Source of the DNA: Moritella sp. Urea-trap-13
GTDB taxonomy: Bacteria > Pseudomonadota > Gammaproteobacteria > Enterobacterales > Moritellaceae
Length of the DNA: 64,000 nt
Direction of reading: 5' to 3'
NCBI RefSeq assembly: GCF_002836355.1
Contig: NZ_PJCA01000031.1
Coordinates: forward strand, 124,001 to 188,000
Translations under genes and position numbers: made by a program
Shown: positions 18,955-27,830 of the stretch, in pieces
Layout: each line of letters starts with the position of its first letter
Position numbering within the stretch: position 1 is the stretch's first letter
Notes under the pieces: model-generated
What the model saw: only the letters and a program-made list of their open reading frames with translations
Told to the model about the DNA's origin: nothing
The model's database searches: none

Positions 18955-20034
18955 ATGAATAAATTAAAATATTTTTTAACTATATTATTAATAGGATTGT
19001 TCACAACATCGGCTTTAGCTGGTAATAACAGTCCAGCTAAAGCGCTAGATAGAAAAATTACTAACCCTGATGACCCTAGCCAATTTAACCACCAGTTTGC
19101 TCAGGTTAATGGCATTAAAATGCATTATGTTGATGAAGGTGAAGGCCCTGCTATTGTGCTATTGCACGGTTTTCCTTTGTCATGGTATTCATGGCGAAAT
19201 CAAATCCCTGCGTTAGTTGATGCAGGATATCGAGTGATCGTGCCAACTCAGCGTGGTTACGGACAAACAGAATCCCCTGAAAACATCGAGGATTACGATA
19301 TAACGACACTTAGCGGTGATATTGTTGGCTTGTTAAACACCTTGAAAATTGATAATGCAGTGATTGCTGGTTGGGACTGGGGTAGCCCAGTGGCATGGAC
19401 TACGGCGTTAGTACGTCCTGATTTAATTAGTGGTTTGGTCATGATCAGTAGCCCTTATGGCCCTCGTGGTGATGAGCTACCTTCTGACGTATGGGAAAAA
19501 AGATTTAGAGCTAATGGTGCAGTTTTCTATCAGGATTACTTCCAAACGCCAGGTGTAGAAGACAGCGATTATAAAGATTCGGCGTACGCAATGCGTTTCA
19601 CCCTTAATTCATTAAGCGCTTCGGCTGGACCTGATGAACGTGGCGGGTTTATTCTAAAGCCCGGTGAAACCATGCTAGATCAAATGGTTGAACCTAAAAA
19701 ATTACCTGAATGGTTAACCCCCCAGGTACTTGATTATTATGTTGGAGAATTCAGCAGCTTTACTGGCCCATTGAACTGGTATAGAGCCGTTGATCAAGGT
19801 TGGAAAAATACGTCATTTTTGGCGGGCGCCAAAATTCAACAGCCTGCATTATTTATCGCGGGCGAACAAGACCCTGGCATCATATACGGTAAAGCGGTTT
19901 ATGATAAATTAGAAGAAAATGTACCTAATTTATATAAAAATGTTTTGATCCCAGATGCTTCTCATTTAACGCCAGAAGAAACGCCAGAAGCAGTAAATGA
20001 ACTGCTTATTGATTTTCTTAAGCACGTTAAATAA
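18955..20034 (+). CDS. Exported alpha/beta hydrolase, epoxide-hydrolase type
   Basis: A 359-residue alpha/beta-hydrolase with a signal peptide (LIGLFTTSALA-GNN, cut near 22). The oxyanion segment is HGFPLSWYSW. The nucleophile elbow GWDWGSP carries Asp141, which marks the epoxide hydrolase/haloalkane dehalogenase branch rather than a serine esterase. The acid lies in GEQDPG and the catalytic His in DASHLTPEE. Reaction by family: an ester intermediate on Asp, then hydrolysis to a diol. The exported location is less usual. It lies downstream of the alkyl-sulfatase-like gene but a terminator and a repeat pair separate them. Substrate unknown. Confidence 0.85.
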   Translation: MNKLKYFLTILLIGLFTTSALAGNNSPAKALDRKITNPDDPSQFNHQFAQVNGIKMHYVDEGEGPAIVLLHGFPLSWYSWRNQIPALVDAGYRVIVPTQRGYGQTESPENIEDYDITTLSGDIVGLLNTLKIDNAVIAGWDWGSPVAWTTALVRPDLISGLVMISSPYGPRGDELPSDVWEKRFRANGAVFYQDYFQTPGVEDSDYKDSAYAMRFTLNSLSASAGPDERGGFILKPGETMLDQMVEPKKLPEWLTPQVLDYYVGEFSSFTGPLNWYRAVDQGWKNTSFLAGAKIQQPALFIAGEQDPGIIYGKAVYDKLEENVPNLYKNVLIPDASHLTPEETPEAVNELLIDFLKHVK

Positions 20035-20038
20035 AAAT

Positions 20039-20077
20039 AAACGCCAGAGTGTTTTGCACTTATGGCGTTTTTATTTA
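20039..20077 (+). terminator. Rho-independent terminator of the hydrolase gene
   Basis: AAACGCCA (20039-20046) pairs with TGGCGTTT (20063-20070), with an inner AGTG/CACT pairing and a trailing T-run. Confidence 0.8.
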
Positions 20078-20171
20078 CTACAATAAATATAAAATCATAA
20101 ATAGGTAATTGGGAGCTATCCGAATTTGTTGCTAATACACTTTACCGTATCAGGATAATGCCTAAATATGG

Positions 20172-21116
20172 ATGATGTCACTTAACATGAAATTAATTGT
20201 TGCCAGTATTTTTTTATTAAGCTCCTTTATAGCTTTGTCAGAAGAGATACCCGCAGGGGAAGAAGAAATAGCCTCGGCAGAAGAAAATTTACCCACGGTT
20301 GATGTGCTACAAAGCCAGCTTAATACCATGATGCAAGATACCGCTGCTTGGGTTGATGATATTGGTAGCGCTGATAGTAACGGGAACAAGGGCTCAGCTA
20401 ATGGCTATTTACAATTATCTTGGCTACCCCGCACCGCAGATTTAGGCGATGTCGATGCTAATTTTAAAGTGTCTTTGAATTTACCAAAGTGGGATGAAAG
20501 GTTTGCTTTGGTTATTGATAATAATGATGAAGATGAACTCTTATTAGATTATGAATCAAAGGATATTGATAACGAGCAAGAGGGGATCAATTTTGCATTT
20601 CAATATATTAAGCGGTTTGGTCAAGAAAGACAGGTTAAAAATAGACTTGGCTTTAGTCGAAGTCAGATATATCTAAGAAGTGAAATACAGTTTAATTGGC
20701 AGGTTCAGCATGTTGATTTTAGTTTGCAGCCTCGTTTAGCTTATTTTCTAGAAGACGGTTGGGAACCAAGTATCAAAACGGCTGCTGCTTATCCGCTGGA
20801 AAGCAGTTCTTTGTCTTTATCCGCCAGTTGGCAAAAGTTGCAGACGGAAGCAAACACCAGACGCAAGATAGGTTTTTATCACATCAAGCCTACCGGCAAA
20901 AATCAGCTACTCGTTAGTGGTGTTCAATACAGTAAAAGTAATGATGCAGAAGATATTCCCAATGAAAATTATTTCATTTCGATTCGTTATCGAAACCTCA
21001 TGTATAAGTCCTGGATGTACTTTGAAGTAGAACCATTTACAGAATTTAATCAGTCCAATGACTTTAAAACAGAAGTTGGTATTATCTTCAGCTTAATTAG
21101 TTATTACGGTCATTAA
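20172..21116 (+). CDS. Exported protein, probable outer-membrane barrel, unknown
   Basis: A 314-residue protein with a signal peptide (MKLIVASIFLLSSFIALS) followed by an acidic stretch (EEIPAGEEEIASAEEN). Many alternating strands follow (GYLQLSWLPR, VDFSLQPRLAYFLEDG, LLVSGVQYSKS, FKTEVGIIFSLISYY), as in a beta-barrel. It does not end in the usual aromatic. The start is uncertain between 20172 and 20187; neither has a strong Shine-Dalgarno. It is convergent with the lipoprotein gene (12 bp between stops). I recognise no family. Confidence 0.65.
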   Translation: MMSLNMKLIVASIFLLSSFIALSEEIPAGEEEIASAEENLPTVDVLQSQLNTMMQDTAAWVDDIGSADSNGNKGSANGYLQLSWLPRTADLGDVDANFKVSLNLPKWDERFALVIDNNDEDELLLDYESKDIDNEQEGINFAFQYIKRFGQERQVKNRLGFSRSQIYLRSEIQFNWQVQHVDFSLQPRLAYFLEDGWEPSIKTAAAYPLESSSLSLSASWQKLQTEANTRRKIGFYHIKPTGKNQLLVSGVQYSKSNDAEDIPNENYFISIRYRNLMYKSWMYFEVEPFTEFNQSNDFKTEVGIIFSLISYYGH

Positions 21117-21128
21117 TCATAATGCGAA

Positions 21129-21476
21129 CTATTGTGCACAGGCATAGGCTTGAGCAAAAAAGGTCACCGATGTATTAAAACTCAAGTTGTATTGAATGTG
21201 GATCGCGTTAGCGCCCATTGCGTTGGCTTGGTTTTTTAAATCATGAATACTGCCAAGCGTGAGGTCTGTGTTGGAAATGAATAAATAGTTGTACCAAGTA
21301 CCTTCAGAGCCGACTAACTCATTGACGAATGTACATTGCGCGATATGTTCGTATGCATCATAAATTTTAATGACGTTGGTTGTGTCATCTAGTGGCTGGA
21401 TATCGAATAAGCTACAAGAGGTAAGTGTTAAACAAGTAATAAAGATGAATATAACTTTTAAATGATTGAATATCAT
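21129..21476 (-). CDS. DUF4156-like lipoprotein
   Basis: A 115-residue lipoprotein. The lipobox LTSC places the lipidated cysteine near residue 21. The mature part has the pattern of DUF4156 proteins: a Cys (AQCTFVNELVG), the helix IHDLKNQANAMGANAIHI and a C-terminal AQAYACAQ. A Ser follows the lipobox Cys rather than Asp, so outer-membrane sorting is expected. Function is not known for the family. It is a single gene, with the terminator at 21552 on its 5' side belonging to neighbours. Confidence 0.75.
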   Translation of the reverse strand: MIFNHLKVIFIFITCLTLTSCSLFDIQPLDDTTNVIKIYDAYEHIAQCTFVNELVGSEGTWYNYLFISNTDLTLGSIHDLKNQANAMGANAIHIQYNLSFNTSVTFFAQAYACAQ

Positions 21477-21498
21477 GTTGTCTGGCCGCTGCTTTTTG

Positions 21499-21537
21499 AT
21501 TTTAATAATTAAGAGTATTTTTATTTTAATAATTAAG
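21499..21537. repeat. AT-rich direct repeat, 24-bp period
   Basis: ATTTTAATAATTAAG occurs at 21499-21513 and 21523-21537, just upstream of the DUF4156 lipoprotein start. It is probably part of that gene's promoter region. Confidence 0.45.
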
Positions 21538-21551
21538 TGTACAGCGCTTTA

Positions 21552-21586
21552 AAAATAGCCGCAATTGCTGCGGCTATTTTATTTTT
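21552..21586. terminator. Terminator, likely for the MFS/GDPD operon
   Basis: AAAATAGCCGCA (21552-21563) and TGCGGCTATTTT (21569-21580) form a perfect 12-bp stem with a 5-base loop. It sits just after the minus-strand MFS stop at 21598, with a T-rich run on that strand. Confidence 0.8.
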
Positions 21587-21597
21587 AGATGCAAATA

Positions 21598-22893
21598 TTA
21601 AGCTAGCGTTGCGTCTTCTGCAGAGATATCGCCATCACCTTGTTTGCGTTTTAATAACAGCAGACAAATTGCAGTGAACATACCAAATGCCGACACACTT
21701 AAACCGATACCAAAGATCATTTGGTAAGCTTCAATCGCAGGGTAGGTATCAATGATCCAACCGTTTAGTGCGTAAGCCCAGAACACTGAAGCATAAGCTG
21801 CAAATGAACCAACACTCATCGCCGCGCCACTGAATTCTTTCGGCACACCTGCTTCAGCAATCGGCGCTAAGATAATGCCTTTTGCTAAGAAGATACTAAA
21901 CGAGAAACACATAAGTAAAACCATGTTCATCACCAACATTTCTGCTGATTTTGGTAGCATAATGGTAATACCTAAACAGATAACGGTAAGGCCCAGTGCA
22001 CACAACATCATTTTAATCGATGACTTGAACACAAAGTCAGCAATCGAACCGGCAACAAGACCCGCAACAACACCCATAGCACCGGTATTAATGATACCGA
22101 AGATAGCGGCTTCAGCAGTGGTTAAACCGAATACTGCTTGTAAGTACGGTACAGTGTAGATAAGCGTAATGTAAGTCCAGTAAACCGTTAGCGACGTAAG
22201 TGCTGCTAACCATACTGTTGGCATTTTCAATACATAGAATAAGCCTTGTAATGCCGCTTTGTTTTTACTTTCGCCTTCTTTAACTTCTAATTGATTGTCT
22301 GGTACGAATTTCCATACACAGAAGATCATTGGCAGGATAAGTAAGGTATAAAATACGATCGCACCTTGGAAAATTAAGATTGAACCACTTACTAGCGCCA
22401 TGATACCGACGATAATTGCGTTCATACTCATTTCTGTCGCGCGGCGGATAGATTCTAATAAACCAAACGCCATACCCTTGTTGTTATCACCAGACATTAA
22501 GTTAACGCCATTGACAACTGCAGGCCAGAAGATAGCGTCAATTAGACCCCAAAGTCCGGCAATGACGATCAAGTAGGTAAATTCTGGTTGGAAGATGATA
22601 ATGGCCATCATACTCAAGAATCGGATGAACATACTGGTCATCAAAATAGAGCGCACAGAGAAACGGTTATTTACCCAGCCTGCTGGAATGTAGAAGAACA
22701 TCGCTGAACCGATTAAGGTAAATAATACACCCATCTGTGTATTGTCGATGCTTAAAACTTCCAGTAGTAAGTTATAAAACGTACCTTTAAATGCTTCGAA
22801 AGCAGAGTAGATGATTTGTCCTGATAGTACGACAGACAAGAAACCGTAAAAGCGGCTCTTTGAGTCGAAACCAATTTTGCTTAATAAACTCAT
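21598..22893 (-). CDS. MFS transporter, probable glycerophosphodiester/sugar-phosphate type
   Basis: A 431-residue inner-membrane protein with about 12 hydrophobic helices in two halves, without a signal peptide (MSLLSKIGFDSKSRFYGFLS). The first half has the MFS pattern between helices 2 and 3 (AGWVNNRFSVRSILMTSMFI). It resembles YihN/UhpC-like carriers of organic phosphates, from memory. Its start overlaps the stop of the upstream glycerophosphodiester phosphodiesterase gene as TAATG, so the two are translationally coupled. This suggests import of a glycerophosphodiester that the partner cleaves. The substrate is inferred from context only. Confidence 0.85.
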   Translation of the reverse strand: MSLLSKIGFDSKSRFYGFLSVVLSGQIIYSAFEAFKGTFYNLLLEVLSIDNTQMGVLFTLIGSAMFFYIPAGWVNNRFSVRSILMTSMFIRFLSMMAIIIFQPEFTYLIVIAGLWGLIDAIFWPAVVNGVNLMSGDNNKGMAFGLLESIRRATEMSMNAIIVGIMALVSGSILIFQGAIVFYTLLILPMIFCVWKFVPDNQLEVKEGESKNKAALQGLFYVLKMPTVWLAALTSLTVYWTYITLIYTVPYLQAVFGLTTAEAAIFGIINTGAMGVVAGLVAGSIADFVFKSSIKMMLCALGLTVICLGITIMLPKSAEMLVMNMVLLMCFSFSIFLAKGIILAPIAEAGVPKEFSGAAMSVGSFAAYASVFWAYALNGWIIDTYPAIEAYQMIFGIGLSVSAFGMFTAICLLLLKRKQGDGDISAEDATLA

Positions 22894-23642
22894 TATTTAT
22901 TACCTAACATTTTGTATTTTGATGGGAATTTATGAGCGATATCGGTACAAATACCGTCAACGCCCCAGTTGAATAATTGATTGGCACGCGCAAGGTCGTT
23001 TACCGTCCACACGTTTACTTTAAAACCAGCGGCTTTAAATTTGTGTACCATTTCTTGGGTTAAGCCTTTGTCTTCAGGGTGGATGTAATCAGCGTTACAC
23101 CAATCTAGAATTGAGTTCCAATCGTCCCATAAGGTATGGCTTTCAAATAAACAAGCCACTTGGGTTTCTGGGCTACGACGTTTGAATTCGGTTAGCGCAA
23201 GGTGGTTAAAGCTTGATACGATTAATTCACGCTCAGGATTAAGATCTTTCAAACCAGCAATTAAGTTATCAATGAGGGTATAACTTAGGGCAGCACTTGC
23301 CGCGCATGATTTAAGTTCGATGTTCATGTTTAGCTCAAGCTTATTGGCTAATGCAATTAACTCTTGCAGGGTCGGCAATTTTTCACCAATGAATTCATCT
23401 GCAAACCAGCTACCAGCATCAATATTGTCGATATCGGCATGACTGATTTTACATAATTGACCGCTCTTATCAGTACAACGATCTAATGTATCGTCATGGG
23501 AAACAATGATCGTACCGTCTTTTAGAATATCGACGTCACACTCAAACCATTGAATGTGATGTTCTTTACATAAAGAAAATGCGGCTAATGTATTTTCTGG
23601 TGCCAGTGATGACATTCCACGATGAGCAATCAATCTTTTCAT
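22893..23642 (-). CDS. Glycerophosphodiester phosphodiesterase (UgpQ-like)
   Basis: A 249-residue cytoplasmic enzyme without a signal peptide. By family it hydrolyses glycerophosphodiesters to glycerol-3-phosphate and an alcohol. Landmarks are IAHRGMSSLAPENTLAAF (catalytic His7, Glu16), the metal-binding pair in FECDVDILKDG and the second catalytic His in VSHDDTLDRCT. C-terminal VNVWTVNDLARANQLFNWGV and DGICTD are also typical. It is the first gene of a two-gene operon with the MFS transporter. A LacI-type operator-like dyad lies at 23770-23785 upstream. Confidence 0.93.
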   Translation of the reverse strand: MKRLIAHRGMSSLAPENTLAAFSLCKEHHIQWFECDVDILKDGTIIVSHDDTLDRCTDKSGQLCKISHADIDNIDAGSWFADEFIGEKLPTLQELIALANKLELNMNIELKSCAASAALSYTLIDNLIAGLKDLNPERELIVSSFNHLALTEFKRRSPETQVACLFESHTLWDDWNSILDWCNADYIHPEDKGLTQEMVHKFKAAGFKVNVWTVNDLARANQLFNWGVDGICTDIAHKFPSKYKMLGNK

Positions 23643-23769
23643 TGTTAACCTTTTTGCAACTAAATGATGGCGAGATAATAGGGTAGATTATATAAACGAA
23701 ATGTGACACGCATACAATTATCACCATTCGAAAGTTTAAATGTTCAAATAAAAGTTTCAATTGGTTGAT

Positions 23770-23785
23770 TTGCAATCGATTACAA
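23770..23785. promoter_or_regulatory. LacI-family operator-like dyad upstream of the GDPD/MFS operon
   Basis: TTGCAATCGATTACAA is a 16-bp dyad with one mismatch and a central CG, fitting the AANCGNTT core of LacI/GalR-family operators. It lies 128 bp before the phosphodiesterase start. The rest of the gap at 23643-23959 shows no gene. Confidence 0.4.
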
Positions 23786-23959
23786 CGTTTTTTAGCTAGT
23801 GCAAATACGTAAGGGAACACGCTACTTTCGTTTGGAGGTTGCATTCGAAGGTGTAAATAGGTGTATTTGTAAGAGGCGTTAAGGCAAAGTTAAATAATGT
23901 GGCGTTAAGTGTGCGGTTATTATTATGTTTTAGGTGCCGTTAATATGACATGTTAATTT

Positions 23960-24002
23960 TTATTATTGCTGCAATTATGTCATTAAATTGTAGCAATAAT
24001 AA
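23960..24002. repeat. 17-bp imperfect inverted repeat
   Basis: TTATTATTGCTGCAATT (23960-23976) and AATTGTAGCAATAATAA (23986-24002) pair with one mismatch around a 9-base spacer. It touches the terminator at 24003, so the two stems are directly adjacent. Confidence 0.7.
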
Positions 24003-24022
24003 GGGTTATCATAAGATAACCC
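24003..24022 (-). terminator. Rho-independent terminator of the 24039 gene
   Basis: GGGTTATC-ATAA-GATAACCC is a perfect 8-bp stem. On the minus strand it is followed by TTATTATT, right after the stop at 24039. Confidence 0.8.
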
Positions 24023-24038
24023 AAGTATGAAATTTGCT

Positions 24039-24578
24039 TTATTTTTGTGTATCAACAGGGACCATAATATGAACATACGGCGTGCCTTTCCACATTACAT
24101 AGGGACCACCATTGTGTGGATCTGTCGGTAGTGAATCGAGTAGGGCTTTATCGGGGGTGATAATCATTAAGTGTGGTCCTTCTTTGACCCATTGATTGTC
24201 ACTTGTTTTTGCTTTGGCATAAGCGTCAATATTACTTGCCCCTTCGTCACCCGCTAGCATGTATGAGATACCCATAGCTTTAGCTTGGAATGGTTTTTTG
24301 TTCATCCATGCATCAGCCCATGCCATCCAAGGACCGTCCATACACATAGGTGCTTTACCTGTAAGATGTGGTGGTGTTGGGAAACAAGTATAGTTATTGG
24401 TTCCTTTTTTCAATACCTTGTTATTCCAATCAACAACTGTCACTTTGTCACGCATATCCATAGGTGCAGCGCTTAAGGCATCTTGGATTAAGTGTTTTGA
24501 GTTATCGTCTTGATATGCAGCCACAGTAAACGTAGTGCAAAGTAATATTGAACTTATGAGATAGGATGTAATTTTCAT
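24039..24578 (-). CDS. Secreted protein of unknown function
   Basis: A 179-residue protein with a clear signal peptide (MKITSYLISSILLCTTFTVA, cut before AYQDD or nearby). The mature part has striking conserved-looking blocks: FPTPPHLTGKAPMCMDGPWM, two Met/Trp-rich turns, HLMIITPDKALLDSLPTDP and MWKGTPYVHIMVPV. A strong AGGAGG sits 8 bases before the ATG at 24578, so the longer frame from 24632 is not used. It is monocistronic with its own terminator, hence probably well expressed. I recognise similar proteins only as hypothetical; the His, Met and Cys residues could bind metal or haem, but this is a guess. Confidence 0.75.
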   Translation of the reverse strand: MKITSYLISSILLCTTFTVAAYQDDNSKHLIQDALSAAPMDMRDKVTVVDWNNKVLKKGTNNYTCFPTPPHLTGKAPMCMDGPWMAWADAWMNKKPFQAKAMGISYMLAGDEGASNIDAYAKAKTSDNQWVKEGPHLMIITPDKALLDSLPTDPHNGGPYVMWKGTPYVHIMVPVDTQK

Positions 24579-24663
24579 CACGCGATCCTCCTGTTTATTA
24601 AGTTCAGGAAAGGTATTGTCAGTATAGTTCAATCACGTTTTATTTTGATCTGGTTTGCTGATT

Positions 24664-26517
24664 TTAACGGTTACTTAGCCATAAGGTTTGATAGGGTTGT
24701 AAGGTTAATGTTTGATTAATATCTTCAATGGTATCACCGCTAATTAAGTCATACCAAAAATCGCTGCTGATCAAGTTCACGCTGGCTAGCGGTAATGTAA
24801 GTTGCGTATCTGCAATATTACTGATGCAAAATACGCTTTGGCTACGATCAATACTTTGTCGCCAAAATCCAAAGACTTGTTCGCCTAACTGTAAGGTGAA
24901 TTGCGTCGCGTTTGGATGAAAGGCCGGTTGCGCAGTGCGTAATGTGATCAGGTGATTAATATCATGTAATGCACGAGCGTGTTGGCTTTTAGGATCACCA
25001 AGTTCTAAGCTCAGCGTATCCAGATCCCATCGATGACGATTGATGGCTCGGTTATGACTGGTGTGTTCCAGCTTTTTATAATCATTGCTAGTACCGAGTA
25101 AACTGTGAATGTAAATACCGGGGATCCCTTCCAGTGCTAACATGATGGCATGTGCGCAGATGAAACGCGCATGACCCCATTCATCTACGCCTTTTGTTGT
25201 TCCTTGCAACGCATCGTATAGGGTGATGTTTAACTCGTAAGGTTGTTGTGTTTTTTTAGTTTGCACAACTTTCGTTTGCGCATTTTCGGTGCTGCTATCA
25301 TTCACGGTGACTGTTCGCCAAGATATTCGACCGCCAAATTCTTGCATGGTAGTGACTAACTGGTTTATCTCTTGCTCAGACAGTAAACCTTCTGTGGGCC
25401 GTAAACCAATGCCATCGTGCGAGGCGATAAAATTAAAGTAAGCCGTGCCATTTTGTGCTGGTGGCATACTCATCATCCACTGTTTTAGATATTGGCAATT
25501 ACCGGTGATCAAGGTATTAACCAGCAGTGGCGGCAGGGCGAAATTGTAGATGCAGTGTGCTTCGTTACCATTACCAAAATAGGTCAGGTTTTCTTTGTTC
25601 GGTATATTGGTTTCAGTAATGATCACGGCATCTGCACGGGCGTGCTCGATAAGCGTTCTTAACAGGCGCACCATTTCGTGGGTTTCGGGCAGATTAATGC
25701 ACTGTGTGCCAGCTTTCTTCCACAAAAAGGCAATAGCATCGAGGCGGAATATTTTGATACCATTGTCTAGGTATTGACGAATGATGGACACGAAGTTGAT
25801 GAGTACCTTGGGATTGGTAAAATCAAGGTCGACTTGGTCGTGACTAAATGTGCACCATACTTGCTGTTTTCCCGAGGCGGTTGTTGTTGACCGAAACAAA
25901 GGCGAAGTACGCGGCCTGACAACGGCTTCTATACTGTCATCACTACGCGTTATGGTATCGCAGGCGTTGGAATATGCCGAATTAGCATAGGTGGTAGCCG
26001 TGTAAAAATAATCATGACCAGTGCCTTCACCGCGAATGAAATTATCAAACCATTTACTCCGGCTAGAGCAATGGTTGATCACTAAGTCGGACATAAGGTG
26101 ATGGCTTTGGGCTATCTGCTTTATATCACTCCAATCACCCAAGGCCTCGTTAACACTGGCGTAGTCAATAACCGAAAAACCATCATCACTGCTGTACGGA
26201 AAGAAAGGCAGTATGTGGACACTGTTGATCGTATCCGCACAGTAATGCTGGAGAAAGTGATGCAGTGTTTGTAACGGTTTTTCATCGGAATGAACAATAC
26301 TGTCGCCGTAGGTAATTAAGATGGTGTCTTTTTCTGACCAATGATTCACTTGTGGTGTCGGTGTATGCAACTGCTCTGTTAGTCGCATCGTCGACATTAA
26401 CTCTGCGACTAAACTGGCAATTGATATGGGCAAATTAATATCAGCATAAATAGTACTGAGCTGTTGTGCTAAGCGTTGCTGTAACTGCAATTGTAAGTCA
26501 ATTTTTGGATTTAACAT
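24664..26517 (-). CDS. GH13_18 phosphorylase, probable glucosylglycerate phosphorylase
   Basis: A 617-residue cytoplasmic enzyme of the sucrose-phosphorylase subfamily. It shows the family pattern [36 protein letters not shown], nucleophile Asp in [13 protein letters not shown], acid/base Glu in IITETN and the third carboxylate in [10 protein letters not shown]. Related enzymes phosphorolyse sucrose or glucosylglycerate to glucose-1-phosphate. Lying 20-30 bp behind the GpgS gene and a glycerate kinase/phosphatase gene, glucosylglycerate is by far the best substrate guess. The start at 26517 is chosen because GGATGG lies 5 bases upstream; an ATG at 26526 is also possible. It is the last gene of the operon. 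Confidence 0.85.
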   Translation of the reverse strand: MLNPKIDLQLQLQQRLAQQLSTIYADINLPISIASLVAELMSTMRLTEQLHTPTPQVNHWSEKDTILITYGDSIVHSDEKPLQTLHHFLQHYCADTINSVHILPFFPYSSDDGFSVIDYASVNEALGDWSDIKQIAQSHHLMSDLVINHCSSRSKWFDNFIRGEGTGHDYFYTATTYANSAYSNACDTITRSDDSIEAVVRPRTSPLFRSTTTASGKQQVWCTFSHDQVDLDFTNPKVLINFVSIIRQYLDNGIKIFRLDAIAFLWKKAGTQCINLPETHEMVRLLRTLIEHARADAVIITETNIPNKENLTYFGNGNEAHCIYNFALPPLLVNTLITGNCQYLKQWMMSMPPAQNGTAYFNFIASHDGIGLRPTEGLLSEQEINQLVTTMQEFGGRISWRTVTVNDSSTENAQTKVVQTKKTQQPYELNITLYDALQGTTKGVDEWGHARFICAHAIMLALEGIPGIYIHSLLGTSNDYKKLEHTSHNRAINRHRWDLDTLSLELGDPKSQHARALHDINHLITLRTAQPAFHPNATQFTLQLGEQVFGFWRQSIDRSQSVFCISNIADTQLTLPLASVNLISSDFWYDLISGDTIEDINQTLTLQPYQTLWLSNR

Positions 26518-26546
26518 CGTCACCATCCATTTTATAAGTTGATCCG

Positions 26547-27776
26547 CTATGATTGAGAGATAAATTCAGCTCTATCTAACTCGACGGCTTCTTTAAGGCG
26601 CTCCAATACATCGGGCATTGCTGAGATAACGCGGTTCCAACTGGGCATAAATGGTTTTTCCATTGGGTTCTCGAGGAAGTTCTGTCCGGCAGTCATGATG
26701 TTCTGGGCAAACATTTCAACCGCTTTTTCTTCGGCGTGGATATCCAGTGTCAGGCCGTTCATCACCGCATCGTTATAATAGGTTTCAACAAAATCTAAGG
26801 CGATACGGTAATAAGTGGCTTTGATAGTACGGAAATTTTCGTTGGTGAAAGTATGGCCTTGCGTGGCTAATTTACGGAAGAATGCCTTGGTTATGTCAAT
26901 CGACATTTTTGATAAACCACCATCTTCATTATCTAACGACAGGTCTTGATGTTTATGATCGTATACGTCAGCGATATCCGCTTGGCATAATCGATTATGC
27001 GAATAGTTACGGTGCATTTCGGACAATACCCCGATTTCTAAGCCCCAGTCACTGGGAATGCGAATGTCGTTGAGTACGTCTTTGCGAAATGAAAACTCAC
27101 CGGCGAGCGGATAACGGAAACTATCCATGTATTCAAGGTAATCGTTATGACCGACAACGCGTTTTAGTGAGCGTAATAATGGTGTAATTAATAACCGCGA
27201 TACACGGCCATTGATCTTACCGTCAGCAACGCGGGCATAAAAGCCTTTGCAGAATTCGTAATTAAATTGTGGATTTGCCACAGGGTAAATCAAGCGTGCG
27301 AGCAGTGATCTGTCATAGGTTAGAATGTCACAATCATGTAATGCCACTGACTCAGACTTTCCAGAGGCGAGTGTGTAACCCATGCAATACCAAACATTAC
27401 GTCCTTTACCTAACTCTTTTGGCGCCAAACCAAGTTCGGCAAGTTCAGCATCGAGAGCTTGCAGGCGAGGACCGTCATTCCATAAAATACGATGATGTTG
27501 TGGTAAAGCGCTAAAGAATTTTAACGCGTGTTTATATTGATCTTCATTAGCACGGTCTAGACCAATAACAATCTCGTTTAAATACGGTACATCTTGTAAA
27601 TGGTTAATGATGTTAGGCAGTGCTTCACCTTCTAGCTCTGAGAATAACGAGGGTAGAATTAACGACATTGGACGTGATTTAGCAAACTCAGTGAGCTCTG
27701 CTTCCATTGCTGCTAATGGACGTTGATTTAGGTTATGCAGTGTTGTAATAACACCATTTTGATAGAAGTCAGCCAT
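26547..27776 (-). CDS. gpgS: Glucosyl-3-phosphoglycerate synthase (GT81)
   Basis: A 409-residue cytoplasmic GT-A glycosyltransferase. Early strands [20 protein letters not shown] and [14 protein letters not shown] form the nucleotide-sugar fold. The DxD motif is Asp148-Cys-Asp150 ([11 protein letters not shown]), and the block [17 protein letters not shown] with [16 protein letters not shown] is typical of GpgS. By family it joins NDP-glucose to 3-phosphoglycerate to give glucosyl-3-phosphoglycerate. AAGGAAGG precedes the ATG. It lies between the kinase-phosphatase gene (54 bp upstream) and the phosphorylase gene. A mannosyl transfer cannot be fully excluded from sequence. Confidence 0.88.
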   Translation of the reverse strand: MADFYQNGVITTLHNLNQRPLAAMEAELTEFAKSRPMSLILPSLFSELEGEALPNIINHLQDVPYLNEIVIGLDRANEDQYKHALKFFSALPQHHRILWNDGPRLQALDAELAELGLAPKELGKGRNVWYCMGYTLASGKSESVALHDCDILTYDRSLLARLIYPVANPQFNYEFCKGFYARVADGKINGRVSRLLITPLLRSLKRVVGHNDYLEYMDSFRYPLAGEFSFRKDVLNDIRIPSDWGLEIGVLSEMHRNYSHNRLCQADIADVYDHKHQDLSLDNEDGGLSKMSIDITKAFFRKLATQGHTFTNENFRTIKATYYRIALDFVETYYNDAVMNGLTLDIHAEEKAVEMFAQNIMTAGQNFLENPMEKPFMPSWNRVISAMPDVLERLKEAVELDRAEFISQS

Positions 27777-27830
27777 GATAAACCTTCCTTGATATTTGAA
27801 TTGCAGTATTTAGCCTAAGTATTGAATTGA

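Noticed and set aside
23699-23720. CRP site upstream of the phosphodiesterase operon
   Set aside because: Only the left half (AAATGTGA) matches; the right half-site TCACA is missing.
23566-23844. 92-residue minus-strand frame upstream of the phosphodiesterase gene
   Set aside because: It overlaps the phosphodiesterase N-terminus in another frame and lies in its promoter region; no protein-like features.
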